Assembly: GCF_002743255.1 (NCBI RefSeq)
Contig: NZ_PDYY01000003.1
Coordinates: 1 to 64,000, forward strand
Direction of reading: 5' to 3'
Origin: Sporosarcina sp. P2
GTDB lineage: Bacteria; Bacillota; Bacilli; Bacillales_A; Planococcaceae
Length of the DNA stretch: 64,000 bases
Positions 56,688 to 64,000 of the stretch are shown here, one piece after another (within the stretch, counting starts at the first letter, position 1; each line of letters starts with the position of its first letter). The position numbers and the translations under genes are program-made. The notes beneath the pieces are model-generated. The model saw nothing but the letters and a program-made list of their open reading frames with translations. It was not told where the DNA came from and made no database searches.

Positions 56688-56894
56688 TAAGGATTGCCTC
56701 CATTTCATGAAGTAGATGATCTTAAAAGTAAAACATATTGACTAGTAAACAGCAAAGATCGGGACGAATCATCATAAACTACTTTACCTTACAAAACCGT
56801 TACTCAACAATAGTAATGTAACTGCTTGAATCATTAATAGAAGTATCGATTGTTTTTTTCTTTTCTGAAGTAATTATAAGTGGAGGATGTTAAA

Positions 56895-56936
56895 ATGACT
56901 TATATCAGTTTAATTGAAACAATTGAAAAGGAATAG
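56895..56936 (+). CDS. Upstream leader ORF of ABC-F gene (13 codons)
   Basis: ATG at 56895 lies 7 bases after TGGAGGATG, a good ribosome site, and reads MTYISLIETIEKE before TAG at 56934-56936. The ABC-F start is 9 bases later, and its ribosome site (AGGTG) overlaps the leader stop. Such leaders precede inducible ABC-F resistance genes and couple translation to ribosome stalling. That role is inferred; no clear attenuator hairpin was found. Confidence 0.55.
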   Translation: MTYISLIETIEKE

Positions 56937-56945
56937 GTGTACAAC

Positions 56946-58502
56946 ATGAGTTTATTGACAGTAAAAAATATTTGCCACGGTTTCGGTGACCGTGTAATTT
57001 TCGAAGACGTATCATTTCGTCTATTGGCGGGTGAACATATAGGACTAGTAGGTGCAAATGGGGAAGGAAAATCCACGTTTATGAATATCATTACACATAA
57101 GCTGGAGCCCGATGCAGGGACTGTCACTTGGTCAAAGCGTGTACGGATCGGATATTTAGATCAGCATGCAGCTTTGAAGCAGGGGATGTCTATCCGTGAT
57201 GTGTTGCGCACTGCGTTTCAATATTTATATGATAGGGAAACTGAAATGAATAGTCTCTTTGCGAAGATGGGTGAAGTAGGGCCGGATGAACTGGAAGGTT
57301 TACTAGAAGAAACTGGACAAATCCAAGAATCCCTAGAGCAAAGTGATTTTTACATGATTGACGCAAAAGTAGAAGAAGTCGCAAACGGTCTAGGTCTTGA
57401 TGAATTTGGATTGGATACTGACGTGAATGATTTAAGTGGTGGCCAGCGTACAAAAGTATTATTGGCCAAATTATTACTTGAAAAGCCCGATATTTTATTG
57501 CTTGATGAGCCGACGAACTACTTGGATGTCGAGCATATTGAATGGTTGCGTACGTATTTGCAAGAGTATCCAGGAGCATTCATTTTGATCTCGCATGATA
57601 TCCCATTCTTGAACAGTGTCATTAACCTGATTTATCATATGGAAAACCAACAGGTCAATCGTTACCCTGGCGATTATAACGAGTTTTTGCGTGTGCATGA
57701 AATGAGACAGCAACAGGTCGAAGCAGCTTATAAAAAGCAACAGAAAGAGATTTCTCATTTGAAGGACTTTGTTGCGCGTAATAAAGCGAATGCAGCAACG
57801 AGTCGAATGGCAATGTCCCGACAGAAGAAACTAGATAAGATGGACATTATTGAGTTAGATTCTGAAAAACCGAAACCACATTTCGATTTCAAGACGGCAA
57901 GAACGCCTGGGAAGTATTTGTTTGAAACGACCGATCTAGTCATCGGATACGATGAACCCCTATCGAAGCCTTTGAATCTTTCAATGGAACGTGGACAGAA
58001 GATTGCTCTTGCAGGAGCAAACGGAATTGGAAAAACAACATTGTTAAAAAGTATTCTCGGGGAAATAACCGCACTTTCAGGTAAAGTTGAGCAAGGTGAG
58101 CACCTATCAATCGGTTACTTCGAACAGGAAACGAAAACAGATACAGATCATACGTGCTTGGAAGAGATTTGGAGTGAGTTTCCGCACTTAGCGCAGTATG
58201 AAGTACGGGCGGCTCTAGCGCGTGTCGGATTAACGACGAAACATATTGAAAGTAAAGTAAAGGTATTAAGTGGAGGAGAGCGTGCGAAAGTCCGTCTATG
58301 TAAACTGGTAAATAGTGAAACAAATTTATTAGTATTAGATGAACCGACAAATCACTTGGATTATGATGCAAAAGAAGAACTAAAGCGTGCTTTGAAAGAG
58401 TATAAGGGAAGTATCTTACTTATTTCACATGAACCGGACTTTTATGAAGATGTAGTATCCACTATTTGGAACGGGGAAACGTGGACTACGAAGATGTTCT
58501 GA
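56946..58502 (+). CDS. yfmM: ABC-F family ATPase, YfmM type
   Basis: A 518-residue soluble protein with two ABC modules and no membrane domain. Module 1: Walker A GANGEGKSTFMN near 38, signature LSGGQRTKVLLAKLL near 155; module 2: GANGIGKTTLLKS near 354, LSGGERAKVRLCKLV near 440, LDEPTNHLDYDAK. The linker SHLKDFVARNKANAATSRMAMSRQ is typical. It closely matches B. subtilis YfmM in its opening (NICHGFGDRVIFEDVSFRL). ABC-F proteins act on the ribosome; this subgroup is not clearly an antibiotic-resistance type. Confidence 0.92.
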   Translation: MSLLTVKNICHGFGDRVIFEDVSFRLLAGEHIGLVGANGEGKSTFMNIITHKLEPDAGTVTWSKRVRIGYLDQHAALKQGMSIRDVLRTAFQYLYDRETEMNSLFAKMGEVGPDELEGLLEETGQIQESLEQSDFYMIDAKVEEVANGLGLDEFGLDTDVNDLSGGQRTKVLLAKLLLEKPDILLLDEPTNYLDVEHIEWLRTYLQEYPGAFILISHDIPFLNSVINLIYHMENQQVNRYPGDYNEFLRVHEMRQQQVEAAYKKQQKEISHLKDFVARNKANAATSRMAMSRQKKLDKMDIIELDSEKPKPHFDFKTARTPGKYLFETTDLVIGYDEPLSKPLNLSMERGQKIALAGANGIGKTTLLKSILGEITALSGKVEQGEHLSIGYFEQETKTDTDHTCLEEIWSEFPHLAQYEVRAALARVGLTTKHIESKVKVLSGGERAKVRLCKLVNSETNLLVLDEPTNHLDYDAKEELKRALKEYKGSILLISHEPDFYEDVVSTIWNGETWTTKMF

Positions 58503-58512
58503 AAAATGATCC

Positions 58513-58528
58513 TGTTCCACGTGAAACA
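58513..58528. other. parS site (ParB/Spo0J binding), 15/16 match
   Basis: TGTTCCACGTGAAACA differs from the parS consensus TGTTTCACGTGAAACA only at the fifth base. It lies between the YfmM-type gene and its terminator, the second parS-like site in the window. Confidence 0.87.
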
Positions 58529-58530
58529 AA

Positions 58531-58559
58531 AAATCCAACCGGCGGCGGTTGGATTTTTT
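58531..58559 (+). terminator. Rho-independent terminator after yfmM
   Basis: AAATCCAACCG pairs with CGGTTGGATTT around GCGG, followed by T. It directly follows the parS-like site. Confidence 0.92.
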
Positions 58560-58622
58560 GTTCAAAAATTTATAATGCCTGCTCTGATTGACTATATTTT
58601 AAACAGCTTTATTACATCTGTC

Positions 58623-59495
58623 TCAAAACATCTGCATAAACTTTTTTAATGCAAATGAATGATAGCTGTTCTTCTTCGTAACAATACCGAGCTTCCAAAG
58701 TAAAGGCGGCCCTTCTATAGGAATCATCTTAATATTTTCGTTAGTAAACTTCGTCGATATGGATTGGGGAAGAAGCGTGATACCCAGTTTCGCAGCGACT
58801 AGTTCAATGATCAAATCCCACTGAGAGCTTTCATACGATATAGTCGGATTAAACCCGACCTCTTTACAGGCGCTTATGATATAGCGATGTAAGGCAAAAC
58901 TTTTAGAAAATAGGATGAGTTGTTCTTCTTTTAGTTCAGTTAATGCAACGGCATCTTGTTTTGCAAATGGATGTTCATGATGGACGAACAGAAAGAATTT
59001 ATCTGAGATGAAAGGCTGAACATGGAAAACGTCTTGATCTGTCGGCAACACAATAATGCCAACATCGATCTGGCCTTTATCAACAAGCTCTTCCACGACT
59101 TTGGCGCCCAACTCATGCAACTCGATTTTAATTTGGGGATAATTCCTCGATAGGTTTTTGGCGATCTGTGGAAAGAACAGAGTCCCAATCAAAGGTGGCA
59201 TGCCGATTTTAATTTCTCCCGACACGCCCTCGGCCAGATCTTCAAGTAAGACGGGAAGTTCACCGAGTAATTGAAGGATTTGTTTTCCTTGCTCATACAC
59301 AATGTCTCCTGCATCTGTCAATCGAAGGCTACGTGTAGAACGGTTGAAAAGTCTAACATTCAAATCATTTTCAAGTCTTTTCACGGATTTACTTAAAGAG
59401 GGCTGCGAAATAAAAGAATGTTCAGCGGCCTTTGTAAAACTTAAATGATTGGCTACTTGTATAAAGGCCTGAAAGTCTTTAAGTTCGATGATCAT
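58623..59495 (-). CDS. LysR family transcriptional regulator
   Basis: A 290-residue regulator: N-terminal winged helix (about 1-60; SFTKAAEHSFISQPSLSKSV then LENDLNVRLFNRST) and a substrate-binding domain (about 90-290; IKIGMPPLIGTLFFP). It diverges from the scoAB operon and probably controls it. ATG at 59495 fits the family start; ATG four codons upstream is the alternative. The ligand is unknown. Confidence 0.9.
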   Translation of the reverse strand: MIIELKDFQAFIQVANHLSFTKAAEHSFISQPSLSKSVKRLENDLNVRLFNRSTRSLRLTDAGDIVYEQGKQILQLLGELPVLLEDLAEGVSGEIKIGMPPLIGTLFFPQIAKNLSRNYPQIKIELHELGAKVVEELVDKGQIDVGIIVLPTDQDVFHVQPFISDKFFLFVHHEHPFAKQDAVALTELKEEQLILFSKSFALHRYIISACKEVGFNPTISYESSQWDLIIELVAAKLGITLLPQSISTKFTNENIKMIPIEGPPLLWKLGIVTKKNSYHSFALKKFMQMF

Positions 59496-59604
59496 CCAAC
59501 CTTTCATTTATTCCGATTTAGAATACACTTGATTTATAATATTCATTTTACATATAAGTCAGAAATCTGTACACTATTATTAAAGAGTTGGAGGAGGTTA
59601 CAGT

Positions 59605-60300
59605 ATGAGTAAAGTGATGGATTCATTTATGGAAGCGGTTTCAGACGTTCAAGATGGTGCTACGTTAATTGTAGGAGGCTTCGGGTTATGTGGTATTCCG
59701 GAAAAATCCATACAGGCGTTACAAGATAGTGGCGTGAAGGATTTAACGGTCGCTAGCAATAATTGTGGAATAGATGATGCAGGCCTTGGCAAGTTGCTTG
59801 TCAATAAACAGATTAAAAAGATGATCGCTTCTTATGTGGGGGAAAACAAAACGTTTGAAAAGCAGTTCCTAAATGGAGAGTTAGAAGTAGAACTGAGTCC
59901 GCAAGGGACGCTTGCAGAGAGAATCAGAGCGGGCGGTGCAGGGATTCCTGGATTCTACACAGCGACAGGGGTAGGTACACCAATCGCAGAAGGTAAAGAG
60001 ACAAAAGAGTTTAACGGCAAGATGTATCTACTCGAAGAAGGGATCGTTGGGGACTTTGCACTTGTGAAAGCTTGGAAGGCGGATACACTTGGAAACCTAG
60101 TCTATCGCAAGACAGCCATGAACTTTAATCCATTAGCTGCAACAGCAGGCAAAATTACGATTGCGGAAGTTGAAGAAATCGTTGAAGCCGGAGAGCTCAG
60201 TCCGGAGGAAATTGATACACCAGGTATTTATGTACAGCGAGTACTACTCGGAACAGATTATGAAAAGCGCATTGAACGCTTAACGGTGAAAAAAGCGTAA
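59605..60300 (+). CDS. scoA: 3-oxoacid CoA-transferase subunit A
   Basis: A 231-residue CoA-transferase alpha subunit with [14 protein letters not shown] and [27 protein letters not shown]. With ScoB it transfers CoA from succinyl-CoA to acetoacetate or another short 3-oxoacid. GGAGGAGG lies upstream. It is followed by scoB after 14 bases and is divergent from a LysR regulator. Confidence 0.93.
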   Translation: MSKVMDSFMEAVSDVQDGATLIVGGFGLCGIPEKSIQALQDSGVKDLTVASNNCGIDDAGLGKLLVNKQIKKMIASYVGENKTFEKQFLNGELEVELSPQGTLAERIRAGGAGIPGFYTATGVGTPIAEGKETKEFNGKMYLLEEGIVGDFALVKAWKADTLGNLVYRKTAMNFNPLAATAGKITIAEVEEIVEAGELSPEEIDTPGIYVQRVLLGTDYEKRIERLTVKKA

Positions 60301-60314
60301 AAGGAGAGATGACC

Positions 60315-60965
60315 ATGACGGAAACACGAAATACAATCGTAAAACGTGCGGTAGAAGAAATTCAGGACGGTATGAACGTCAACCTCGGTATCGGCATGCC
60401 CACCCTTGTTGCTAACGAAATTCCAGATGGTATGACAGTTTTATTGCAATCGGAAAATGGCCTACTTGGCATAGGGCCTTATCCAGTAGAAGGGCAAGAG
60501 GATGCAGATTTGATCAATGCTGGAAAAGAAACGATTACGACTGTTCCAGGTTCATCTTTCTTTGACAGTGCGGAATCGTTTGCGATGATTCGCGGTGGAC
60601 ACATTGACTTGGCGATTCTTGGCGGTATGGAAGTTTCGGAAAGTGGAGACTTGGCCAACTGGATGATACCAGGAAAAGTGGTGAAAGGAATGGGCGGCGC
60701 GATGGACTTGGTTGTCGGTGCAAAACGTGTCGTAATCATCATGGATCATGTCAATAAACACGGCGAATCGAAAGTGAAAAAAACGTGTTCATTACCGTTG
60801 ACGGGCCTGGGTGTCGTTGATCGACTCATCACGGATTTGGCTGTGTTTGATTTCACAGAGGACGGTATGAAGCTTGTGGAAACTGCTGCAGGTATCTCTG
60901 TGGACGAAGTAAAAGAAAAAACCGAAGCAATTTTTACAATATCTCCAAACTTTACGGCTAGATAA
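60315..60965 (+). CDS. scoB: 3-oxoacid CoA-transferase subunit B
   Basis: A 216-residue beta subunit with the catalytic glutamate in [12 protein letters not shown] (about 46-57), [12 protein letters not shown] near the N-terminus and [28 protein letters not shown] at 60315 is preferred because GGAGAGATG lies upstream; ATG at 60309 is too close to it. Translationally coupled to scoA. Confidence 0.93.
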   Translation: MTETRNTIVKRAVEEIQDGMNVNLGIGMPTLVANEIPDGMTVLLQSENGLLGIGPYPVEGQEDADLINAGKETITTVPGSSFFDSAESFAMIRGGHIDLAILGGMEVSESGDLANWMIPGKVVKGMGGAMDLVVGAKRVVIIMDHVNKHGESKVKKTCSLPLTGLGVVDRLITDLAVFDFTEDGMKLVETAAGISVDEVKEKTEAIFTISPNFTAR

Positions 60966-60972
60966 TTCGATT

Positions 60973-61005
60973 GACGATACCCACTAACGAAGGTGTCGTC
61001 TTTTT
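60973..61005 (+). terminator. Terminator after scoB
   Basis: GACGATACC pairs with GGTGTCGTC (one G-U pair) around a 10-base loop, followed by TTTTT. It would separate scoAB from the dehydrogenase gene or reduce its expression. Confidence 0.75.
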
Positions 61006-61026
61006 AATTGGAATGGGGGCAGGTTC

Positions 61027-61959
61027 ATGGAAAGAATAGCTATCATAGGGTGCGGTACAATGGGCCACTCCATTGCACTGAGTGCTGCGTGGGCGGGATA
61101 CGATGTGACGATGCATGGCATAAACGTCGAAGAACTCGAGCGCGCACTGGTAAGCATTGCGAGTAAGTTACAAGTATTAACGGACAATGACTTGTTGGAG
61201 ATTGAAGAAGTGGAGTCAGTAAAAGATAGGATTACTACAGTAACAACAATTGATGATGCTGTAAAGGATGCGACGTTCATTATCGAAGCAGTGCCTGAAC
61301 GTCTGAAGTTGAAGCAACAAATCTTCAAACAACTGGATAAGCTTTGTGATCCTTCCGTGATTCTGGCAAGTAACACTTCGGCAATCAGTCCGACTGACAT
61401 CGCTGCGAAAACTACACATCCTGAACGCACGGTCATCACACATTTTTGGCATCCGGCGCATTTGATTCCATTAGTTGAAGTAGTTCGCGGATCAAAAACA
61501 AATGACGAAACGGTTAAACGTTCGATGGCATTAATGAATGGTATGAATAAAAAGCCGATCGAAGTGAAAAAGGAAGTACCGGGTTTTGTAGGGAATCGTC
61601 TACAATTCGCCTTGTTGCGCGAAGCACAGCATATTTTACAAGAAGGAATCGCGACAAAGGAAGACATAGACGCTGCAGTTCTTTACAGTATCGGTAGAAG
61701 ATTACCTGTCACGGGTCCTTTTTTATCGGCAGATATGGGTGGCCTAGATGTATATACGGACATATCGAATTATTTATATAAAGATTTATCGAATGCAAAC
61801 CAATCCGCAGCTAGTTTGCAGGAATTAGTGGAAGCGGGAGAGCTCGGTAGTAAAACAGGCAAGGGATATTATGAATGGGATCCTTCATTTACTAAGGAGA
61901 TACATTCTGCGCGGGAAAAAGAACTGATCCGCTATGTAAAGCAAGATAGAGGAGGATAA
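61027..61959 (+). CDS. 3-hydroxyacyl-CoA dehydrogenase family protein
   Basis: A 310-residue NAD-dependent dehydrogenase with IAIIGCGTMGHSIALSAA near the N-terminus (Rossmann fold) and EAVPERLKLKQQIF, SNTSAISPT. The catalytic His region is THFWHPAHLIPLVEVV; most family members have N after HF(F/W), here H. C-terminal DLPVTGPF-like segment RRLPVTGPFLSADMGG follows. It may be a lambda-crystallin or carnitine-dehydrogenase-like enzyme rather than a beta-oxidation enzyme. GGGGGCAGG precedes the ATG. Confidence 0.85.
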   Translation: MERIAIIGCGTMGHSIALSAAWAGYDVTMHGINVEELERALVSIASKLQVLTDNDLLEIEEVESVKDRITTVTTIDDAVKDATFIIEAVPERLKLKQQIFKQLDKLCDPSVILASNTSAISPTDIAAKTTHPERTVITHFWHPAHLIPLVEVVRGSKTNDETVKRSMALMNGMNKKPIEVKKEVPGFVGNRLQFALLREAQHILQEGIATKEDIDAAVLYSIGRRLPVTGPFLSADMGGLDVYTDISNYLYKDLSNANQSAASLQELVEAGELGSKTGKGYYEWDPSFTKEIHSAREKELIRYVKQDRGG

Positions 61960-61961
61960 AT

Positions 61962-62003
61962 AAAAATGCCAGAACACCCAAAGCGGGCAGTTCTGGCATT
62001 TTT
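61962..62003. terminator. Bidirectional terminator
   Basis: AAAAATGCCAGAAC pairs perfectly with GTTCTGGCATTTTT around a 13-base loop. It lies between convergent genes and reaches the end of the FecCD gene. Confidence 0.9.
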
Positions 62004-63009
62004 ATTTCTTCATGAGTAAATAGCAAAAGTACGGTGCACCTATCAATGAAACAATAATACCTGCTGGAATACCACTCGGTTCCAAGATATTTCGCCCAAT
62101 TGTGTCCGCTAGCAATAGAAGGAAACTACCGAGCAAGATCGCAATAGGTAAATTCATTTGATGGCGTGGGCCGATTAGAGACTTGGCGATATGAGGCGCC
62201 ATCAGACCGATGAACGCGATACCACCTGTAACCGACACAGCGGATGCAGCTAGGGCCACAGCAGTCAGCAATAACACTACACGCTCTCGTTCAATCGTGA
62301 CACCGATACCCGTCGCCACAGCTTCATTCAAGCCGAGCATGTCGAGCCGGTGTGCTTTAAATAATGCGAAAGGAATTAATATGAGCAACCAAGGGGTCAG
62401 TGCCCAAATGTAAGGCCAATCCGTTCCCCAAATATTCCCTGCTATCCATCTTGAAATGAAATCGACTTTCTCTTGCTTAGCGGAAGAAGTCAATACGACC
62501 ATCACACCTGAAAGAGCCATTGAAAAGCCAATACCCACCAATACAAGGCGCATAGGCTGCAGTCCACTTTTTCTACTGTAAGCAAATAGGTAAATTAAAA
62601 CCGAAGTGATGAGAGCTCCAGCAAGCCCAACTAACGGTAATAAGTAAGTGAACGCACCGGACTCAATCGGCACAAACAAGAAAAATAGTGCAATAGCGAC
62701 TCCAGCCCCAGAATTTATTCCGATGATGCCGGGATCCGCAAGGTCATTACGTGTGATCCCTTGTAAAATAGCACCTGATAAGGCAAGCGCAGCACCGGCC
62801 AACAACGTAATGATGATTCGCGGGAGGCGAATAGAAAACAGTACAAATTCTTCTTTGAAAGTGCCTTGACCGAGAAGAGTAGGGATTAGCCGGCTCCATT
62901 CAATAGAAGCAGATCCTAAACCAAGCGCAAGAATAGTTAGGAAGAGAATCAGTACAAGGAAGCATGCTCCAAGAATTCTTTGTTTTCTTCGTATATGTGG
63001 AAGTATCAT
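62002..63009 (-). CDS. Iron-siderophore ABC transporter permease (FecCD family)
   Basis: A 335-residue permease with about ten membrane helices: IRLPRIIITLLAGAALALSG, RNDLADPGIIGINSG, and GLMAPHIAKSLIG, the coupling segment for the ATPase. It pairs with the next gene in the operon, with a 4-base overlap (ATGA), as in two-permease siderophore systems such as FhuB/FhuG or YfiZ/YfhA. Substrate is a ferric siderophore, not further specified. No ATPase or binding protein is in the window. Confidence 0.92.
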   Translation of the reverse strand: MILPHIRRKQRILGACFLVLILFLTILALGLGSASIEWSRLIPTLLGQGTFKEEFVLFSIRLPRIIITLLAGAALALSGAILQGITRNDLADPGIIGINSGAGVAIALFFLFVPIESGAFTYLLPLVGLAGALITSVLIYLFAYSRKSGLQPMRLVLVGIGFSMALSGVMVVLTSSAKQEKVDFISRWIAGNIWGTDWPYIWALTPWLLILIPFALFKAHRLDMLGLNEAVATGIGVTIERERVVLLLTAVALAASAVSVTGGIAFIGLMAPHIAKSLIGPRHQMNLPIAILLGSFLLLLADTIGRNILEPSGIPAGIIVSLIGAPYFCYLLMKK

Positions 63010-64000
63010 GAGAATGCCTGACCTCCTTTGCGTACGATTAAAAGAAAGAACGGTAAGCCGATGATTGCAATCAATGCAGCAACAGGCGTTTCAAACGGTG
63101 CTTGTAGCATTCGTCCAACCGTATCTGCTAGCAGCATGAAAGTTGCACCTAAAATGGCGGAAGTCGGGATGATGAATCGGTAATCTGTACCGACGATCGA
63201 CCGAACAATATGTGGGATCATTAACCCGACAAATGCTAGGTTACCCGCTAATGCCACAGCAGCTCCCGCTAATAAGATAATCACAATAAACAACAGAACT
63301 TTTATTTTCAATGTATTTTGTCCAAGTCCAATCGCTACTTCTTCATTTAGGCTCAATAATGTCAATTGACGTGAAAGTACAAGTGCGACGAAAATCCCTA
63401 TAATGATGACTGGCGCAATGGTCTGCAACTGTCCCCATGAAGTGCCGATCAATCCGCCAGCTGTCCACATTGCCACATCCTTTGAAATCTTAAAATACAA
63501 ACCAACGCCCTGTGCGATGGCGAATAAAAATGTAGAGACGGCTGCGCCTGCCAATACAAGCCGAATGGGTGCAAAGCCGCCTCGCTTCGCAGAGGCAATA
63601 CCGAAGACGATCAGCGCACCGACAGCAGAGCCGATGAAGCAAGCTGTCATGATGCCGAAATAGTTGATAGTTGGAATGCATGCAAGCGCAATGGCTAATG
63701 CGGCATTCGCCCCGGCAGTCAGTCCAAGCAACCCAGGATCTGCCAATGGGTTTCGCGTCATGCCTTGCATAATCGCCCCGGAAACGGCCAAAGCCGCACC
63801 CACAAACACGGCACCTATTTCACGTGGAAAGCGTATTTCTCGCAGGATCAGAATGTTATCCTTTTGATTTGTCGTGAATGAAAGTAAAATATCTTGCCAT
63901 GTAGTGTGAGCGGCACCAAGCTTCATGGCAAATAGGAAACTGATTAGTAACAGCATCGTGCTAGCAAATAATTTAAGACTAAATGGTATAGCTTTTCTAA
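63006..64000 (-). CDS. Iron-siderophore ABC transporter permease, partial (5' end beyond window)
   Basis: The frame is open to the window edge (RKAIPFSLKLFAST precedes the first ATG at 63956), so the true start probably lies outside. About 331 residues are visible. Motifs are IRFPREIGAVFVGAALAVSG, RNPLADPGLLGLTAG and GLMIPHIVRSIVG. It is the first permease of the pair, overlapping the second by 4 bases. Any Fur box or binding-protein gene would be to the right of the window. Confidence 0.9.
   Translation of the reverse strand, partial: RKAIPFSLKLFASTMLLLISFLFAMKLGAAHTTWQDILLSFTTNQKDNILILREIRFPREIGAVFVGAALAVSGAIMQGMTRNPLADPGLLGLTAGANAALAIALACIPTINYFGIMTACFIGSAVGALIVFGIASAKRGGFAPIRLVLAGAAVSTFLFAIAQGVGLYFKISKDVAMWTAGGLIGTSWGQLQTIAPVIIIGIFVALVLSRQLTLLSLNEEVAIGLGQNTLKIKVLLFIVIILLAGAAVALAGNLAFVGLMIPHIVRSIVGTDYRFIIPTSAILGATFMLLADTVGRMLQAPFETPVAALIAIIGLPFFLLIVRKGGQAFS

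Noticed and set aside
56709-56894. Attenuator hairpin ahead of the ABC-F leader ORF
   Set aside because: A T-rich stretch near 56852 follows only a weak AATC/GATT pairing, so I do not call a terminator.

Overview
This window looks like one origin-proximal stretch of a low-GC Gram-positive chromosome, most likely Bacillales in or near the Planococcaceae (Sporosarcina-like); that placement is inferred from gene content and order, not from a database search. Supporting signs are the rpsF-ssb-rpsR, yybS-gdpP-rplI-dnaB and walRKHIJ-htrA-rlmH order, Bacillus-type Shine-Dalgarno sites, many TTG/GTG starts, two near-perfect parS sites (23220 and 58513) and a DnaA-box cluster upstream of rlmH.

Layout. 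1-132: 3' end of a group II intron whose body lies outside the window. 223-7106: a DUF3267 membrane protein, then ribosomal, replication and c-di-AMP genes. 7335-15024: WalRK two-component operon with its accessory genes (walJ is frameshifted by a 4-bp tandem duplication), htrA, the DnaA-box cluster and rlmH. 15127-20895: a decayed SDR gene, glutathione synthase gshF, S-formylglutathione hydrolase, class III alcohol dehydrogenase and an HxlR-type regulator, a glutathione/formaldehyde detoxification group. 20970-24582: DUF1456, lipoprotein cyclophilin, DUF817, TatD-like and an unknown protein. 24696-31750: iron-regulated heme-uptake (Isd-like) operon with three NEAT proteins, an ABC importer and sortase B, preceded by a strong sigma-A promoter with a Fur box. 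31860-38987: Nudix, hydrolase, Ohr, DUF4317, Mqo, an ECF S component and a TspO-like protein. 39143-42463: MutT plus a large PLD/SF2/DUF3427 helicase. 42506-47033: a CotA-like multicopper oxidase with a cysteine-rich tail, YitT and SelO. 47151-50509: YtrA-type GntR/ABC group (the ATPase has a substituted Walker A glycine) and a KtrB-type potassium channel. 50672-56687: small proteins, patatin, DUF378, an ECF sigma/anti-sigma pair, a PgeF-like protein and an M20 amidohydrolase. 56895-61959: a YfmM-type ABC-F protein behind a 13-codon leader ORF, LysR, ScoAB and a hydroxyacyl-CoA dehydrogenase. 62002-64000: two FecCD siderophore permeases; the second runs off the end.

The genes are mostly vertical core genes in short operons bounded by clear hairpin terminators. 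The items most worth a second look are the walJ frameshift, the Walker A substitution, the CotA cysteine tail, the MutT-helicase pair, the ABC-F leader ORF, the DnaA/parS sites, and NEAT domains lacking the canonical heme-ligand motif. No rRNA, tRNA, CRISPR array or prophage was seen.
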